The notes beneath the pieces are model-generated. The model saw only the letters and a list, made by a program, of their open reading frames with translations, was not told the DNA's origin and did no database searches. Shown here in pieces: positions 24,654 through 35,500 of a stretch of 64,000 nt of DNA. The stretch spans positions 6,699,364 to 6,763,363 of the forward strand of contig CM040751.1 in assembly GCA_022829145.1 (NCBI GenBank). Direction: 5' to 3'. The position numbers were made by a program, and so were the translations under genes. Origin of the DNA: Albula goreensis. Taxonomy: Eukaryota; Chordata; Actinopteri; Albuliformes; Albulidae. Each line of letters starts with the position of its first letter. Within the stretch, counting starts at the first letter, position 1.

Positions 24654-27600
24654 ATGGGTCTCTGTGTGGCCGGATTGGGGCTCCTGCTCTGCTGTTTGTG
24701 GGCTTCCGCGGAGAGACTGGACCCGACGGGACGTAACGTGTGCCTGGACCTCAGGTTTATCTCCTTCGGCCATATTGTCTTCATTGTCGTTCTTCAAACC
24801 AGCTGTTGTTTGTCAGAATGTGCACAGACATGGGGGGAATGTGTTTGTATGTGTATGTATGGGTAGAAAAAAAAAGTCTGTTTAAAAGCTTAAGTCTAGG
24901 ACAATGTCCCATGATGCTTTTACTGTGGTTACATGGAGATGTGAGCTTTGTAAGAGTGAGAGTGATCGTTCTGTGTTCTGTATTCTCTGATATAGCGCTT
25001 TCTCTCTTGAACAGAGACTCCAGAACTCCTGTGTGCTGCTCTGGGTGGAAACAGCAGGGAAACGAGTGTACTGTCCGTGAGTTTCAATGTCCTTAGGTTG
25101 AGTGCTTTTAACTGGAGTATCTCATGTATGAATATGAGACTGAATATATGTTGCGTGTAAGGCCATTTACAGAAATAGAACTGTGTGTGTTTGTAAGGCC
25201 GTGTGATTATACAATGTTTGTGTAAATATTTTTGTGAGTACATGTTTACTGTGTGAGTTTGTTGTTTATTGTGTGAGAATGGGTTTGTATCTGGCTGTGT
25301 ATCTGGCTGTGTATGTCTGTGAGGTCATGTGTGAGTGTGTGTATGTGTGTGTTTGTCTATTAGGCCATATTTAGGTGTGTGTCTGTGGGTGAGGTGAGTT
25401 TGTGTATGTGTGTTATTTTGAGTGTGTCAGGCCATGTGGGTTTATATATGTATGAGGGTGTGTGAGGACATGAGTTTATGCGACTGTATGTTTTTGTTAT
25501 GTGTGTGTGTGTGTGTCTTTGAGCCTGTATGTGTCTATTAGGCCTAGTTTGAGTGTGTGTATATGTGGATGTGTATGCAGATGTATGTATGTGTACCTTT
25601 GTGACATGGTGTGTGATTGTGTGATTATGAGGCTATGTGAGTGTGTGAGATGCTGGCTGATCTCTGTGTCACCCCGCAGCGGTGTGTGAGGGGGAGAGAG
25701 CGTGTCAGCAGGATGAAATCTGTGTGTATCCTGGCCTGTGCCGCTGCAAACATGGCTTCTTTGGCGCCCTCTGCAGGACAAGTGAGTACATGCATGGTTG
25801 CTGAGCATCTCTGTTTAAAAAAAAGTCTGTTTAAAAGCTTAAGTCTAGGACAATGTCCCATGATGCTTTTACTGTGGTTACATGGAGATGTAAGAGGTGT
25901 ATGATGGTATATCCCACAAATTGCATGTTCCACTGAACAATGGCCCGCCCCCTTCCCCAGGGTGCCCGGCGGAGTTCTGGGGTCCAGACTGCCGTGAGCT
26001 CTGCCCGTGCCACCCCCACGGTCGCTGTGACCCAGAGACGGGCACCTGTACCTGCCTGCCGGGCCGATGGGGTGATGTGTGCCAAAATGCCTGCAAGTGC
26101 GCACGGCACGGACACTGTGACCCCGTTCACGGGAACTGCACCTGCGATCCGGGCTGGTGGACGCCCACCTGTGGCAAGGCCTGCCAGTGTCACCCCAACA
26201 GCTCCACCTGCGACCCGGTGACGGGCCGCTGCCTGTGCAAGGAGCGCTTCTGGGGCCAGAAGTGCAGCCTCCTCTGCAGCTGCTTCACCTCACCCTGCAC
26301 GCAGCGCACGGGCACCTGCCAGTGCCTGCACGGCTGGTGGGGGCCCACCTGCGACCGCCGCTGCAACTGCAACCTGAAACACGGAGACTGCGACCCTACC
26401 AGCGGCACCTGTCTGTGTCACCCTGGATACAAGAACCCCTTCTGCAACGAGCGCTGTAGTGCTGGTCTCTTTGGGGATGGCTGCAGGAAAATGTAAGAGT
26501 GTGTATGTGTGTGTGTGTGTGAGTAAGAGAGTGAGTGAGAGAGATCGAGTATGTGACATGCATGTGTTTGTGAGAGCTGGAGAGTGTGTGGGAATGTGTG
26601 TGAGAGAGAGAGAGTTTGTGTGTATGTGTGTGTGTGTTTTTGCATGTGAGAATAAGAGAGTTTGAGTGAGAATGTGTGTGTGTGTGTGAGAACCCTCTGC
26701 TACTCTTGTTGGTCCCTGACTATGCAGTTCTCCTCCTCAGTTGTGGGCGCTGTGCGGAGGGGCAGCCCTGCTCTGTGGAGGATGGATTCTGTGCCACCTG
26801 CGAGCCTGGCTGGACCGGGACGCGCTGCGACCAGCCCTGCCCGCCTGGTTACCATGGAGACCTCTGCCAGGGGACGTGTCCCCGCTGCCGGGGCAATGAG
26901 TCTTGTGACCCAGAGAAAGGAACGTGTTCGCACTGTGACCCAGGCTGGACCGGGCCCAGGTACAACAAGGGATCTGTAACATGTTCAGCTGACACAGAAC
27001 AGGGTTTCCAGCCCACATGGTTTTCACTCTGATCTCTATATTCCATGTTGTTGAAAGAATTTTATGATCTATAATTTTTGCTTAAACAGATTTTTTAAAA
27101 ATGCAAGCTTTACTTATCACTACAACTTGCTTTTCCTTTGAAATATTTCCTCCTCTGCAGCTGCTTCACTGCTGCCCTGCACGCAGCGCACAGGCACCTA
27201 ATGACACGTCAGGTTTTCAACAAATTTATGTAAAATGTCAGATCGCATTATTGGATAATACAGAGCAGAAGAAATCCAAAAAACAGATATCGCCCTACCC
27301 CCCATACCTACCCCTGCTATTGGAATAACCTGTGGCTCGCTCCTCTACAGGTGTGATGAGCGGTGCCCAAATGGAACGTTTGGAGAACGCTGCAACTTCC
27401 TGTGTGCTCCCTGCGTTAACGGATTCTGTGACCACGTGACAGGAAACTGCATGTGTGAACCTGGGTTTGAGGGAGAGAGGTGAGAGACCTGAGGAAGAGG
27501 GACTTCCCTCTTTCAGAAGAGGGAAAGGGGTTTCGATAACACTTACATTACTGCTCTCTGCTTCACTTTTATGACTGAATCTTTGATTAAAGTCAGGAAG

Positions 27601-27891
27601 TGAGTTAGGCTGGGGAGGGGCTTTGAGCTTTAGGGGCTCTCTCTGATTGGTTCTTGTATCCGTGTGAAGCTGTAACAGCACCTGCCCGGATCACATGTTT
27701 GGGGCGAACTGTTCCTCGTCATGTGACTGCGGGGAACATGGCTGCGATCCTGCCTCTGGAGTGTGTAACTATAGTGCGTCACCTGCCACTTTTTTTAAGC
27801 GTGTTTATGGATATTTATGTATATTTCCTAATTTGTAAGTAACATTAAGCTCCACTTTTACTCTTCATCTGTATGTGTACACATGTGTGTC

Positions 27892-27942
<51 letters not shown>

Positions 27943-30102
27943 CAGGCGGGCGTGGGGCGCTGATTGTTGGTCTACTCGTGCCTCTGATTCTGATTCTGCT
28001 GGTTCTGACCTGCTGTTGCTGCTGCTGCTGTGGAGGAGAACCAGCTGAAGAGAAGGACAGGTACATACATCTGATCACAGCCTCAACACACCTCTGTGTG
28101 TGTGTGTCTGCCCAAGCGTGTGGCTTTGTGTATGTGTATGCATTATGTATGTGGTTGTCTCTGTTTGAAAGTGGTATGGTACAGTGGTTTCTGATGCAGT
28201 ACTCTGTGGATCCACAGGGTGGCAGTAGGAGATGGAGGCCCAGCTGTGCGGATGAAGCACCATGTTTATAACGTCCTGGCCAATATGAGCTCTGCAGTGC
28301 CCTGCCTAACGTTGGGTTCATCTGGCTTGCCTCGGGTCACAGGTCAGACAGTAAAATGTCTCTACTTGTAATGGCTCTTGTTTTGATCTAGATTGTGGTC
28401 CATAGTAGGTACTGGTTGTGGTCCACAGTGGGTTCTGGCTGTGGTCTGCAGGAGGTATTGGTTCTGGTCCGCTGCAGAATTATCAGTACCTCTCCTGTAC
28501 CCACAGTCTCTCACCATGACCCAGAGCTCACCTTCAACCACAGCTTCATTGAGCCGCCGTCCTCAGGCTGGGTGACGGACAACTCATCATTTGAAAGCGA
28601 CGAGGGGGAGGCGGTGTACTGCGTACCCCCCAGGGAAGGTGAGTGGCCTGCTCTGTCTGCTGGGGGTCACACTGGGGTCACACGACTCACTACGACACGT
28701 ATTTTCATGGTCTTTGCTGGCTGCTGCTGGCTGCTGCTGGGTGAGAGGAACAGAAAGAGGCAGATTCAGAGACAGGTGTACAGAATGACCTTCAATGAAA
28801 TCAGCTGTATTCACTCCTCATTTTTCACATCCTCATTCTATCTTTGGCACTCAGTTAAGCTCAAGCACAAATTGATTTTAGTCAAGATCAGTGTTCACAC
28901 TTAGCTGTCTTTCTCTTTCTCTCTCTCTGTGGCCGTGCTGTACTGTACTGTGTTTGTCTGTGACTCAGTTGTCATGTGTGTAGTCACCTCTGTGATTTCT
29001 CCTGGGCAGACATGCCTACGCTGGCAGGGGGTGACTTCCAAGAGATCAGCTCCAAATGCAACATGTTCCTGGACCCCTCCGGGTTCAGCAGTGACGACAT
29101 GTCCCCATTCGCCATCCCCGAACCTCCAGCAATGCCAAGGCAAAGCGCCCCTCCGTCTCCTTCGCCGAGGGCACCAAGTTCATCTCAAAAGAGCAGCGGA
29201 GTTCCACCCAAGAGGCCCCCAATGTATCCCGCAAACCCAAATCCCCCTGGGGCGTCCTGATGCTGTCCTCTCTGCAGGCCGCAACTCGAGGAGGTGAGGG
29301 GGAGGGCGGGGTAGAGAGTGAGGTGGGGGAAGAGGCCGAGGGCACAGGGGAGAGGCTGGAACCCCCTGCCGAATCAGGCGAGACGGACTCAGAGCGATAC
29401 ACCACCGCCCCCACTCGCACCTCCCTCACCGTGCCAGGGGGACGGAGGCGGACCTTGTCCAATGCACGTCGGAATGTCACGCAGCAGCAGGCCCCACCCA
29501 GCGATGCCTCGCCCTCTGAGACGAACCCTGAGAAGGTGGTGACAGTGTATGTGACTGTGGGGCGGGCGGGGTCGAGGGCGAGTACAGGGGCGGGGCAGAG
29601 GGCGGGCCCCAGCAGCGAGGGGCCGGTGCAGGCCATGCTGCGGAGGCTCGGCAGCCTGCAGAAGCGGAGCGATGAGGTGGGGGAGGGGCGGGGCTCAGGT
29701 TCGGGTGGGACCGCAGTCTCCAAGCCACCGCGCAGAAAGCTTGGCGCGCGCGTCAGTGTGTGGGAGCAGGCGGCTGCCGGGGGCGGGGCGCCATGCGTGG
29801 AGGTGCACCTGCGGAAGCCCAGCCGCCGGAAGCCCCCACCTCTCAGCTCGCCTGGTGCCCTTGGGGGCCACGAATCCACCCCTGATACCACCCCCCCCTC
29901 CAAGAGACCCCTGTCCTCCATCCTAAAGAGCGTGCCTGAGAACCCTGACGCTGCTGTGATGTCATCTCGCCATGGCAACCCACAAACAGAGAGTGGCTAC
30001 CACTCCCTTGGGGCGGGGGGGGAAGTCATCGCCAACCAAGGGGTGGGGGCCAGCACTGACGAGGGACCTCAGTATGAAAACATCCTGATCCAACGCTCAT
30101 AA
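24654..30102 (+). CDS. scarf1: scavenger receptor class F member 1 (SREC-I)
   Basis: Type I membrane receptor of endothelium and phagocytes that takes up modified LDL, chaperones and apoptotic material. Eleven coding exons: 24654-24754, 25015-25076, 25680-25781, 25961-26492, 26741-26959, 27351-27479, 27670-27773, 27946-28060, 28218-28342, 28507-28638, 29010-30102. Phases join; about 904 residues are expected (human about 830). The start ATG 24654 has G at -3 and +4 and opens a signal peptide (GLGLLLCCLWASA). Residues about 35-415 are tandem EGF/laminin-type modules with regular Cys spacing. A TM helix lies at about 421-438, followed directly by seven Cys. The long cytoplasmic tail is Ser/Pro/Arg-rich and has the family motif AKRPSVSFAEGTKF. 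One C appears missing at 29116-29119, so the tail continues in another frame from there; the downstream frame stays open to the TAA at 30102. Confidence 0.93.
24868..24942 (+). repeat. 75-bp direct repeat, copy 1 (scarf1 intron 1)
   Basis: Begins AAAAAAAAGTCTGTTTAAAA and ends GGTTACATGGAGATGT. It is identical by eye to 25817-25891, 949 bp downstream. Flanks outside the 75 bp differ. No terminal repeats or known family were recognised. Confidence 0.85.
25817..25891 (+). repeat. 75-bp direct repeat, copy 2 (scarf1 intron 3)
   Basis: Same 75 bases as 24868-24942 with no mismatch seen. It lies 36 bases past the donor of the exon ending at 25781. Identity implies a recent copy event or an active small repeat family. 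Confidence 0.85.
27149..27199 (+). pseudogene. copied scarf1 EGF-exon fragment inside an intron
   Basis: About 50 bp matching the coding exon at 26268-26319: both read CCTCCTCTGCAGCTGCTTCA, then GCCCTGCACGCAGCGCAC versus ACCCTGCACGCAGCGCAC. The open frame is lost soon after (CACCTAATGA). The copy lies in the intron between 26959 and 27351. Its TCCTCTGCAG could act as a cryptic splice acceptor. A partial local duplication of an EGF module is the simplest origin. Confidence 0.75.
27893..27940 (+). repeat. (GT)n microsatellite abutting a splice acceptor
   Basis: A nearly pure TG tract that ends 3 bases before the GGCAG acceptor of the scarf1 transmembrane exon (27946). It therefore occupies the place of the polypyrimidine tract. 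Confidence 0.85.
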
Positions 30103-32561
30103 GGACAGACCCTCCCCCTCCCAAACAATTCTCTCGCCCCTGTAAGGACAGACACGCCCTCTCCGGCCCCATGAGAAGAGGCACTCTCCAAAGGGTGAAA
30201 GGTTCCATCTTAAGATGTGTTCCACCGGGCAGGGCAGGTATCTGAAATTAAAAGCAGGGAACTGGCTTTATCAGTGGGTTTGAGGAGTTAAAGTGCACCA
30301 TCTCTCTTGAGCTTGCTGTGTGTTTAACTCCGGTGGGATTCCGGGTGGGATTTGACAGTTAACACAATGTCTAATTAAACAACATTAAAATTTACAGTAA
30401 TTTGAAGATTTCATAAAGGAAATGGAGAAAGCCTGTTTAAAACAGATACCGTATTTACATATTTACAATTTCTCAGATTAATTCATTTCTGTCCCAAAAA
30501 TCCCCAATTGATTCAGTCAAGCATTTATCCCAGCTGTGTTTTCTGCTCAGCTGTTCCTGTGTAGAAGGGTTATCAGCTACAAGCTGAGAAAGTAGGAGCA
30601 CTAGAGAATTGTAGAATATAATTATTATATTCTTCCTATACCTTGTATAAGATTCACTGTAGAACAAAGTTCACAAGTGTAGCTTGGCATGTTGTAGTGA
30701 CAGGCCTCTGTGAATAGTAATTTGTGAATGTTTTTTGTATTTCTAGTTTGTTTAATTTGGTAGGTCGATCACCCCTTAATGAAAAAAACACATACTCAGG
30801 CCTGTGAAAGCTTGACTCCATCTGTGTTTATTTTCCCCACATAAATAAAGATAGCAGTTTTTCCAGAATGTTTGCTCTTGCTCTCTGTCCTGATTATTAG
30901 ACATGTAAACATTTATTTTACATTTTACTACAAGTTATTTTTCATCGTGATCATCATTTTGATGGAATGGGTAAATGGTAAAAAATCTTTCCTTTTTAAA
31001 CCTGAAACTTAAAACAGCTGGAATTCCACATTAACATGTGAAACTCCAGAAGGGTTTTTATTTGGTAATATGTAAAATATGTAAAACTCTACCCAAAACA
31101 CCCTGCGCAAACAGTTCAAAGAGATACCAGTTGCTATGTCGTTCATGGTATACACAAATAATATGGAGTATACCCACCTGAAGTTCGGGGTATGTACTGT
31201 ACCTAATGCCCTTTTACAATAATAAATAATAAACATGACTTTGCTGAATAGGTTTGCCCACCTATTCAGACACCACTATACCACTATACCAGTATATGTG
31301 TGATACTTTTATGTGCCAATGGGATTACAAAAAAAAGTTAAAACAACAATGAAATGAAGAAAAAAATGTTTGTGGTAAAATACTAGGCAAAATAATCCTA
31401 AACCACAAAACAGGAGTCTTAATTTAAATTTATTATAAATTTATTATATATTAACATTTTTGTAGTGTTGCACTTCATACTGTCTTCTGTGTAAAAAACA
31501 TGCATTTATTTACACATATCTGCTGTAAGCAAATATAGGCTGATCAGTGCATGTAGGCCTCAGGACTAACATGGTGAAACAAACTTTTCTTGGAAACAAG
31601 ATTAAGATTATTATGTTGAAGGTTATTTATGGATTCTTTATGGTTTTGCTTTTACATAAATAATTATAGATGGAGTTTAACCCTGAGCTTTAGGTTGAAA
31701 GCCTCTTCAGTGCCCCCCTGTGGACACTTATGGCTCATACAGATGTCTCTGATGTCATGGAACAGCTGTTACCTTTGCAATGACGGGACCACAGCCCCCT
31801 GGAGGAGAGAGGTTGAACTGCAACCACACAACACAACCCCAATAACACCATCTCAGAGTACAGCAGGACATCATTATTAGTCACAAGTTAGTGTTTTTGA
31901 ATGCGTATTAATTTTCTAAATACACAAATCTGGTCACAAAATAGGTTGCTAATAAAATGTGTTGAGGGCCTAATTAAGTGAGAGCAGGATTACTATTGCG
32001 GCAACATGTCATCAGTAGGGTAAAACTAACCTGTCTCACCCAGGTTAAACCCAGCTCACAAATAGGGATATCAACAATCCACCGCTTTGTGAATTCTGTT
32101 TGATTCAATAAAGAATTCATTGTGTGCAAATAAGCACAATAGTTCTGTCACCTTACAGAGAATCAGAGTTATGACCTCAGACATGCAGTACAAGGGGGGA
32201 ATGATTGCCATGGTAATGTCCACTGAGGACACCACCAAGAGCTGAACTTTGCACAAATACGAAGTCTGTGCGACTGTCACAAATAAACATTGTTTATCCA
32301 CAGATCTGGGACAGGTGGGGGTTGAGCATATAGAACAAACCTGTGACCAGTCTGACCCCCCTCAGAGGACAAGGCCGTGAACATTCTCTGCATTTAAGCT
32401 CCCACAAACACCCACTCAACACATTCTCACACGGTTACCCTTTATTCATACATGTAGAAAAATGTCAAGATCTGAGCTGTAAATACATGGCTAATATACA
32501 TTTGTGTCTTTATTTTTGGTTTTCTGTGAGTGGTTAATCTACTGTTTGCACTGAATATCAT
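30103..32561. other. scarf1 3' UTR and convergent intergenic DNA
   Basis: AATAAA at 30844-30849 is a likely scarf1 poly(A) signal. On the other strand AATAAA at 32509-32514 and 32441-32446 suit vtn. The middle is AT-rich with no coding exon. A box GTGCCCCCCTGTGGAC near 31701 weakly resembles a CTCF site on the minus strand. Confidence 0.5.
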
Positions 32562-35500
32562 CTATCTCTTCTCCGCACCGGGCTGTTCTGGACAGCCCAG
32601 CCAGTATTTCCCGATGGAACGAGGGTACGGAGGATTGGCGAAGTCAACTCTCTTGGTCTGTAAATCCACCCTGTAGTATTTATCTGTGAGGGAGAAAAAA
32701 CAATGAGCATGAATGTCTGTATGGGATAGGACCTCACATCTAGTCATAAATTACACTACACAAATTTGGCTGACATCCTAAGTGACTTATCAACAAATAA
32801 CACGCACATAACTACCTCATAACTCTGAACAGGCGTCTCATTCCAACAAATGAAGCTCTGAAGAACACTGTCATATTTTAATAATCCTAACATGTGAGTC
32901 AAACACACTTCAATTAAAGTTTCTGAATGCATTCAATGACAATGCTAAGAAAATAAGTAAATATTTATTTTGAGATAGAAAGGCTATCATGGCATTGTGG
33001 CTACCTGGTTAAATGAAGATACCTATAAAATAACCGAGAAACAAAAAGAAAAAAAAAATTCAGACAAATGTACTGTCTGTATGTTTTAGCTTGAGCCTGT
33101 CAACCAGCTGATTCTAATGAGTGCAACTTTTCATTCATATGTTGATTTAGCTCATCCACTTCTTGAAGCTGGGGTGTCCAACTTTGGTTTTCTAAGGCGA
33201 TGGTTTAAGTACCTTTCTTGAAGAAATATACGTTTTGTACAGGCTGCCCTTTGTCCTCGATTCGCAGGTCTGGCCTTCGGTTGGAGCCGTATCTGTAGTC
33301 ATAATCATAATCACGCTGCTGCTGTCGCTGCTGCTGCCTGCGGTTCCCGTTCCACCGCTGCTGGTCCTGGTCCTGCCTGCGGCTCTCCCTCCTGTAGTAC
33401 CGGTCGGCATAGTCCTGCCCCATCTCCATCCCCCACTCTGCCATGGAGCTCCACTGTGGGGAACGGCTCTGACGCTGGCCCTGCTGGTCCTGGGGCCCAC
33501 CCCAGCCCCAGGGCCCGCCCCAGCCCCAGGGGCCGCCCGCACCCCAGGGGTTCCGCCTGGAGCCTGGCGGAAGCCTCGGCCTCGGGGTAATGTAGAGACG
33601 CCCCACCATCACGGCATCAATGGGCGAGCGGATCCCCACCCAGTCTCTGTTGATGAAGTGAGGGCCTCCATGGTGACTGTGGACTGGGGGAATAAGGGAG
33701 AAAAATCCTCAGAACACTCCCCACATACACTGAGATCTCTTACACCAAAAGACTCCCCTAATTTACAAATTTACTGGACACTGGACAAATTTATTCAGCT
33801 CAAGTTTAAGTCACTCTGGAGAAGAAGTTTAAACCTAGAATTTAACTTGCAAACTAAGAGTGACAAGCCCAGTTTTATAGCCCACACTGTGCTATAGTTC
33901 AGTGAGAACTTTCTCTTATATCAGCTTCAATTACAGTAACTTAAATCACTCTAACTTCACTAACTCACTCTGTCTCTTCAATGCATGCACACACACATAC
34001 ACCACACTCATGCATGCACACAAATACACATTTCTCTTACTTCCTCGGAACATCTGGTCAAAGAGCTCCTCCCAGCGGTCATAGTACAGGTTGGTGTATC
34101 GGGCGAAGAGCAGGGAAGGAGAGACCTTGGTCATCGTGCTGCACTCCTCATGGGACGGCTGGTGCTTGAACTCGTACTGATAGTACTGATCCCCTGAGAA
34201 CGGACCGCACAACACACACTCTGTCAACTTTATCAGTCAGATACATACTAAATTCCTCAAAACAGTCACTAAAATGTCTCTCACAGTCTTGATGATAATG
34301 GAAGAGGAGGATGTTTGTTACATGGAGGAACATGTTCTTTCATGGAAGAGGGGGGTTTGTATACTAGCAGGTGCCTGACCAACAAGGAGTGGCCGCTAGA
34401 GAGCAATGAGACCAATAAACTTGGCTCAACCCCTATCAAGCAAGGCTACTTCTGCCATACGGCTAGCCATAGCTGATATTGGTGTGGCTGGAACTCAAAC
34501 AACAACAATTTCAGATCTTTGCTTGCTTCCCAAATGTGCATCTTAGAGTGTGACCCAAAAACAAAATAATTGATTTTATATATCAGACATTTCTGTGAGG
34601 AACACAGAAATAACAGTCTGACCTTTGAAGAAATACACCTTCTCCTTGCCGTGGTGATTGGTGGCAGGAACGGCAAAAGCTGCATCGATATCATCCGGTA
34701 TTTTTTCAAATCCCACGGAAATATCCCTCGGAAAGTCATCATCCAACACTCCATCCTCAAACCGCCAGTACTTGTTTCCCTGGGTTAACAAAAACAAGAT
34801 TAAAACTGTAAAGCCCCAAAATTGCTACAGTAACAGGGGCATAATAGGAACATACTGTTGCTCAATGAGCAACATACTTCATGTAAAAAATAAATACAGT
34901 AAACATGCTGTGTTTATTTTTTACATGAAGTATGCTGCTCAATGGTGCAACAGTAAAGGTGGAGGTAAAATCAGCGACCTCTGTGTTTCAAGCCCCGCCC
35001 CGTTGCACAGCTCTGCCTAATGGCAATGAAAAATACCAGCCCAGTGATAAATGATCAGCTGACTTAATGATCAGTGTGCTAAAATCAGGATAAAGCCCCT
35101 GTCCTTCCCCTGCCCTCCACAGGCCCACCCCGACCAAACCTTGAAAATGTAGGTCTTGCCCTGGCAGTTGATTCGGGTGAAGGCAGCGTCGATGGGCCCA
35201 GAGATGCCCCACACATCCTTGATGAGTTTAGGGTATCCAGGCAACACCGATTTCTCGTCCAGCTCAAAGAAGTACTCACCTGAAGGACATCATGCACAGG
35301 TATGAATCTATTGCACACACAAATGCACACACACACACACTCACTCACTCTGTCTCAAATGCAACACACATACACGCACTGTCTCAATCTCAAATGCAAC
35401 ACACACACACACTCTCTCTCTCTCTCTGTCTCAGTCTCAAATGCAACACACACACGCACACACACACTCAATCTCAAATCCAACACAGACAAAATTAGAC

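Noticed and set aside
25300-25680. Tandem TG-rich stretch as a CRISPR-like or regulatory array
   Set aside because: Ordinary vertebrate dinucleotide-rich intron sequence with no regular spacers.
27100-27205. Extra scarf1 coding exon
   Set aside because: It would not keep the reading frame open with its neighbours and has no good donor; it is better explained as a copied exon fragment.
29085-29978. 297-codon open frame on the minus strand
   Set aside because: Antisense shadow of the GC-rich scarf1 cytoplasmic-tail exon; no splice or domain support.
33235-33897. 220-codon plus-strand open frame
   Set aside because: Antisense to vitronectin exon 7; low-complexity Pro/Val/Leu sequence mirrors the Gly/Trp/Arg-rich coding strand.
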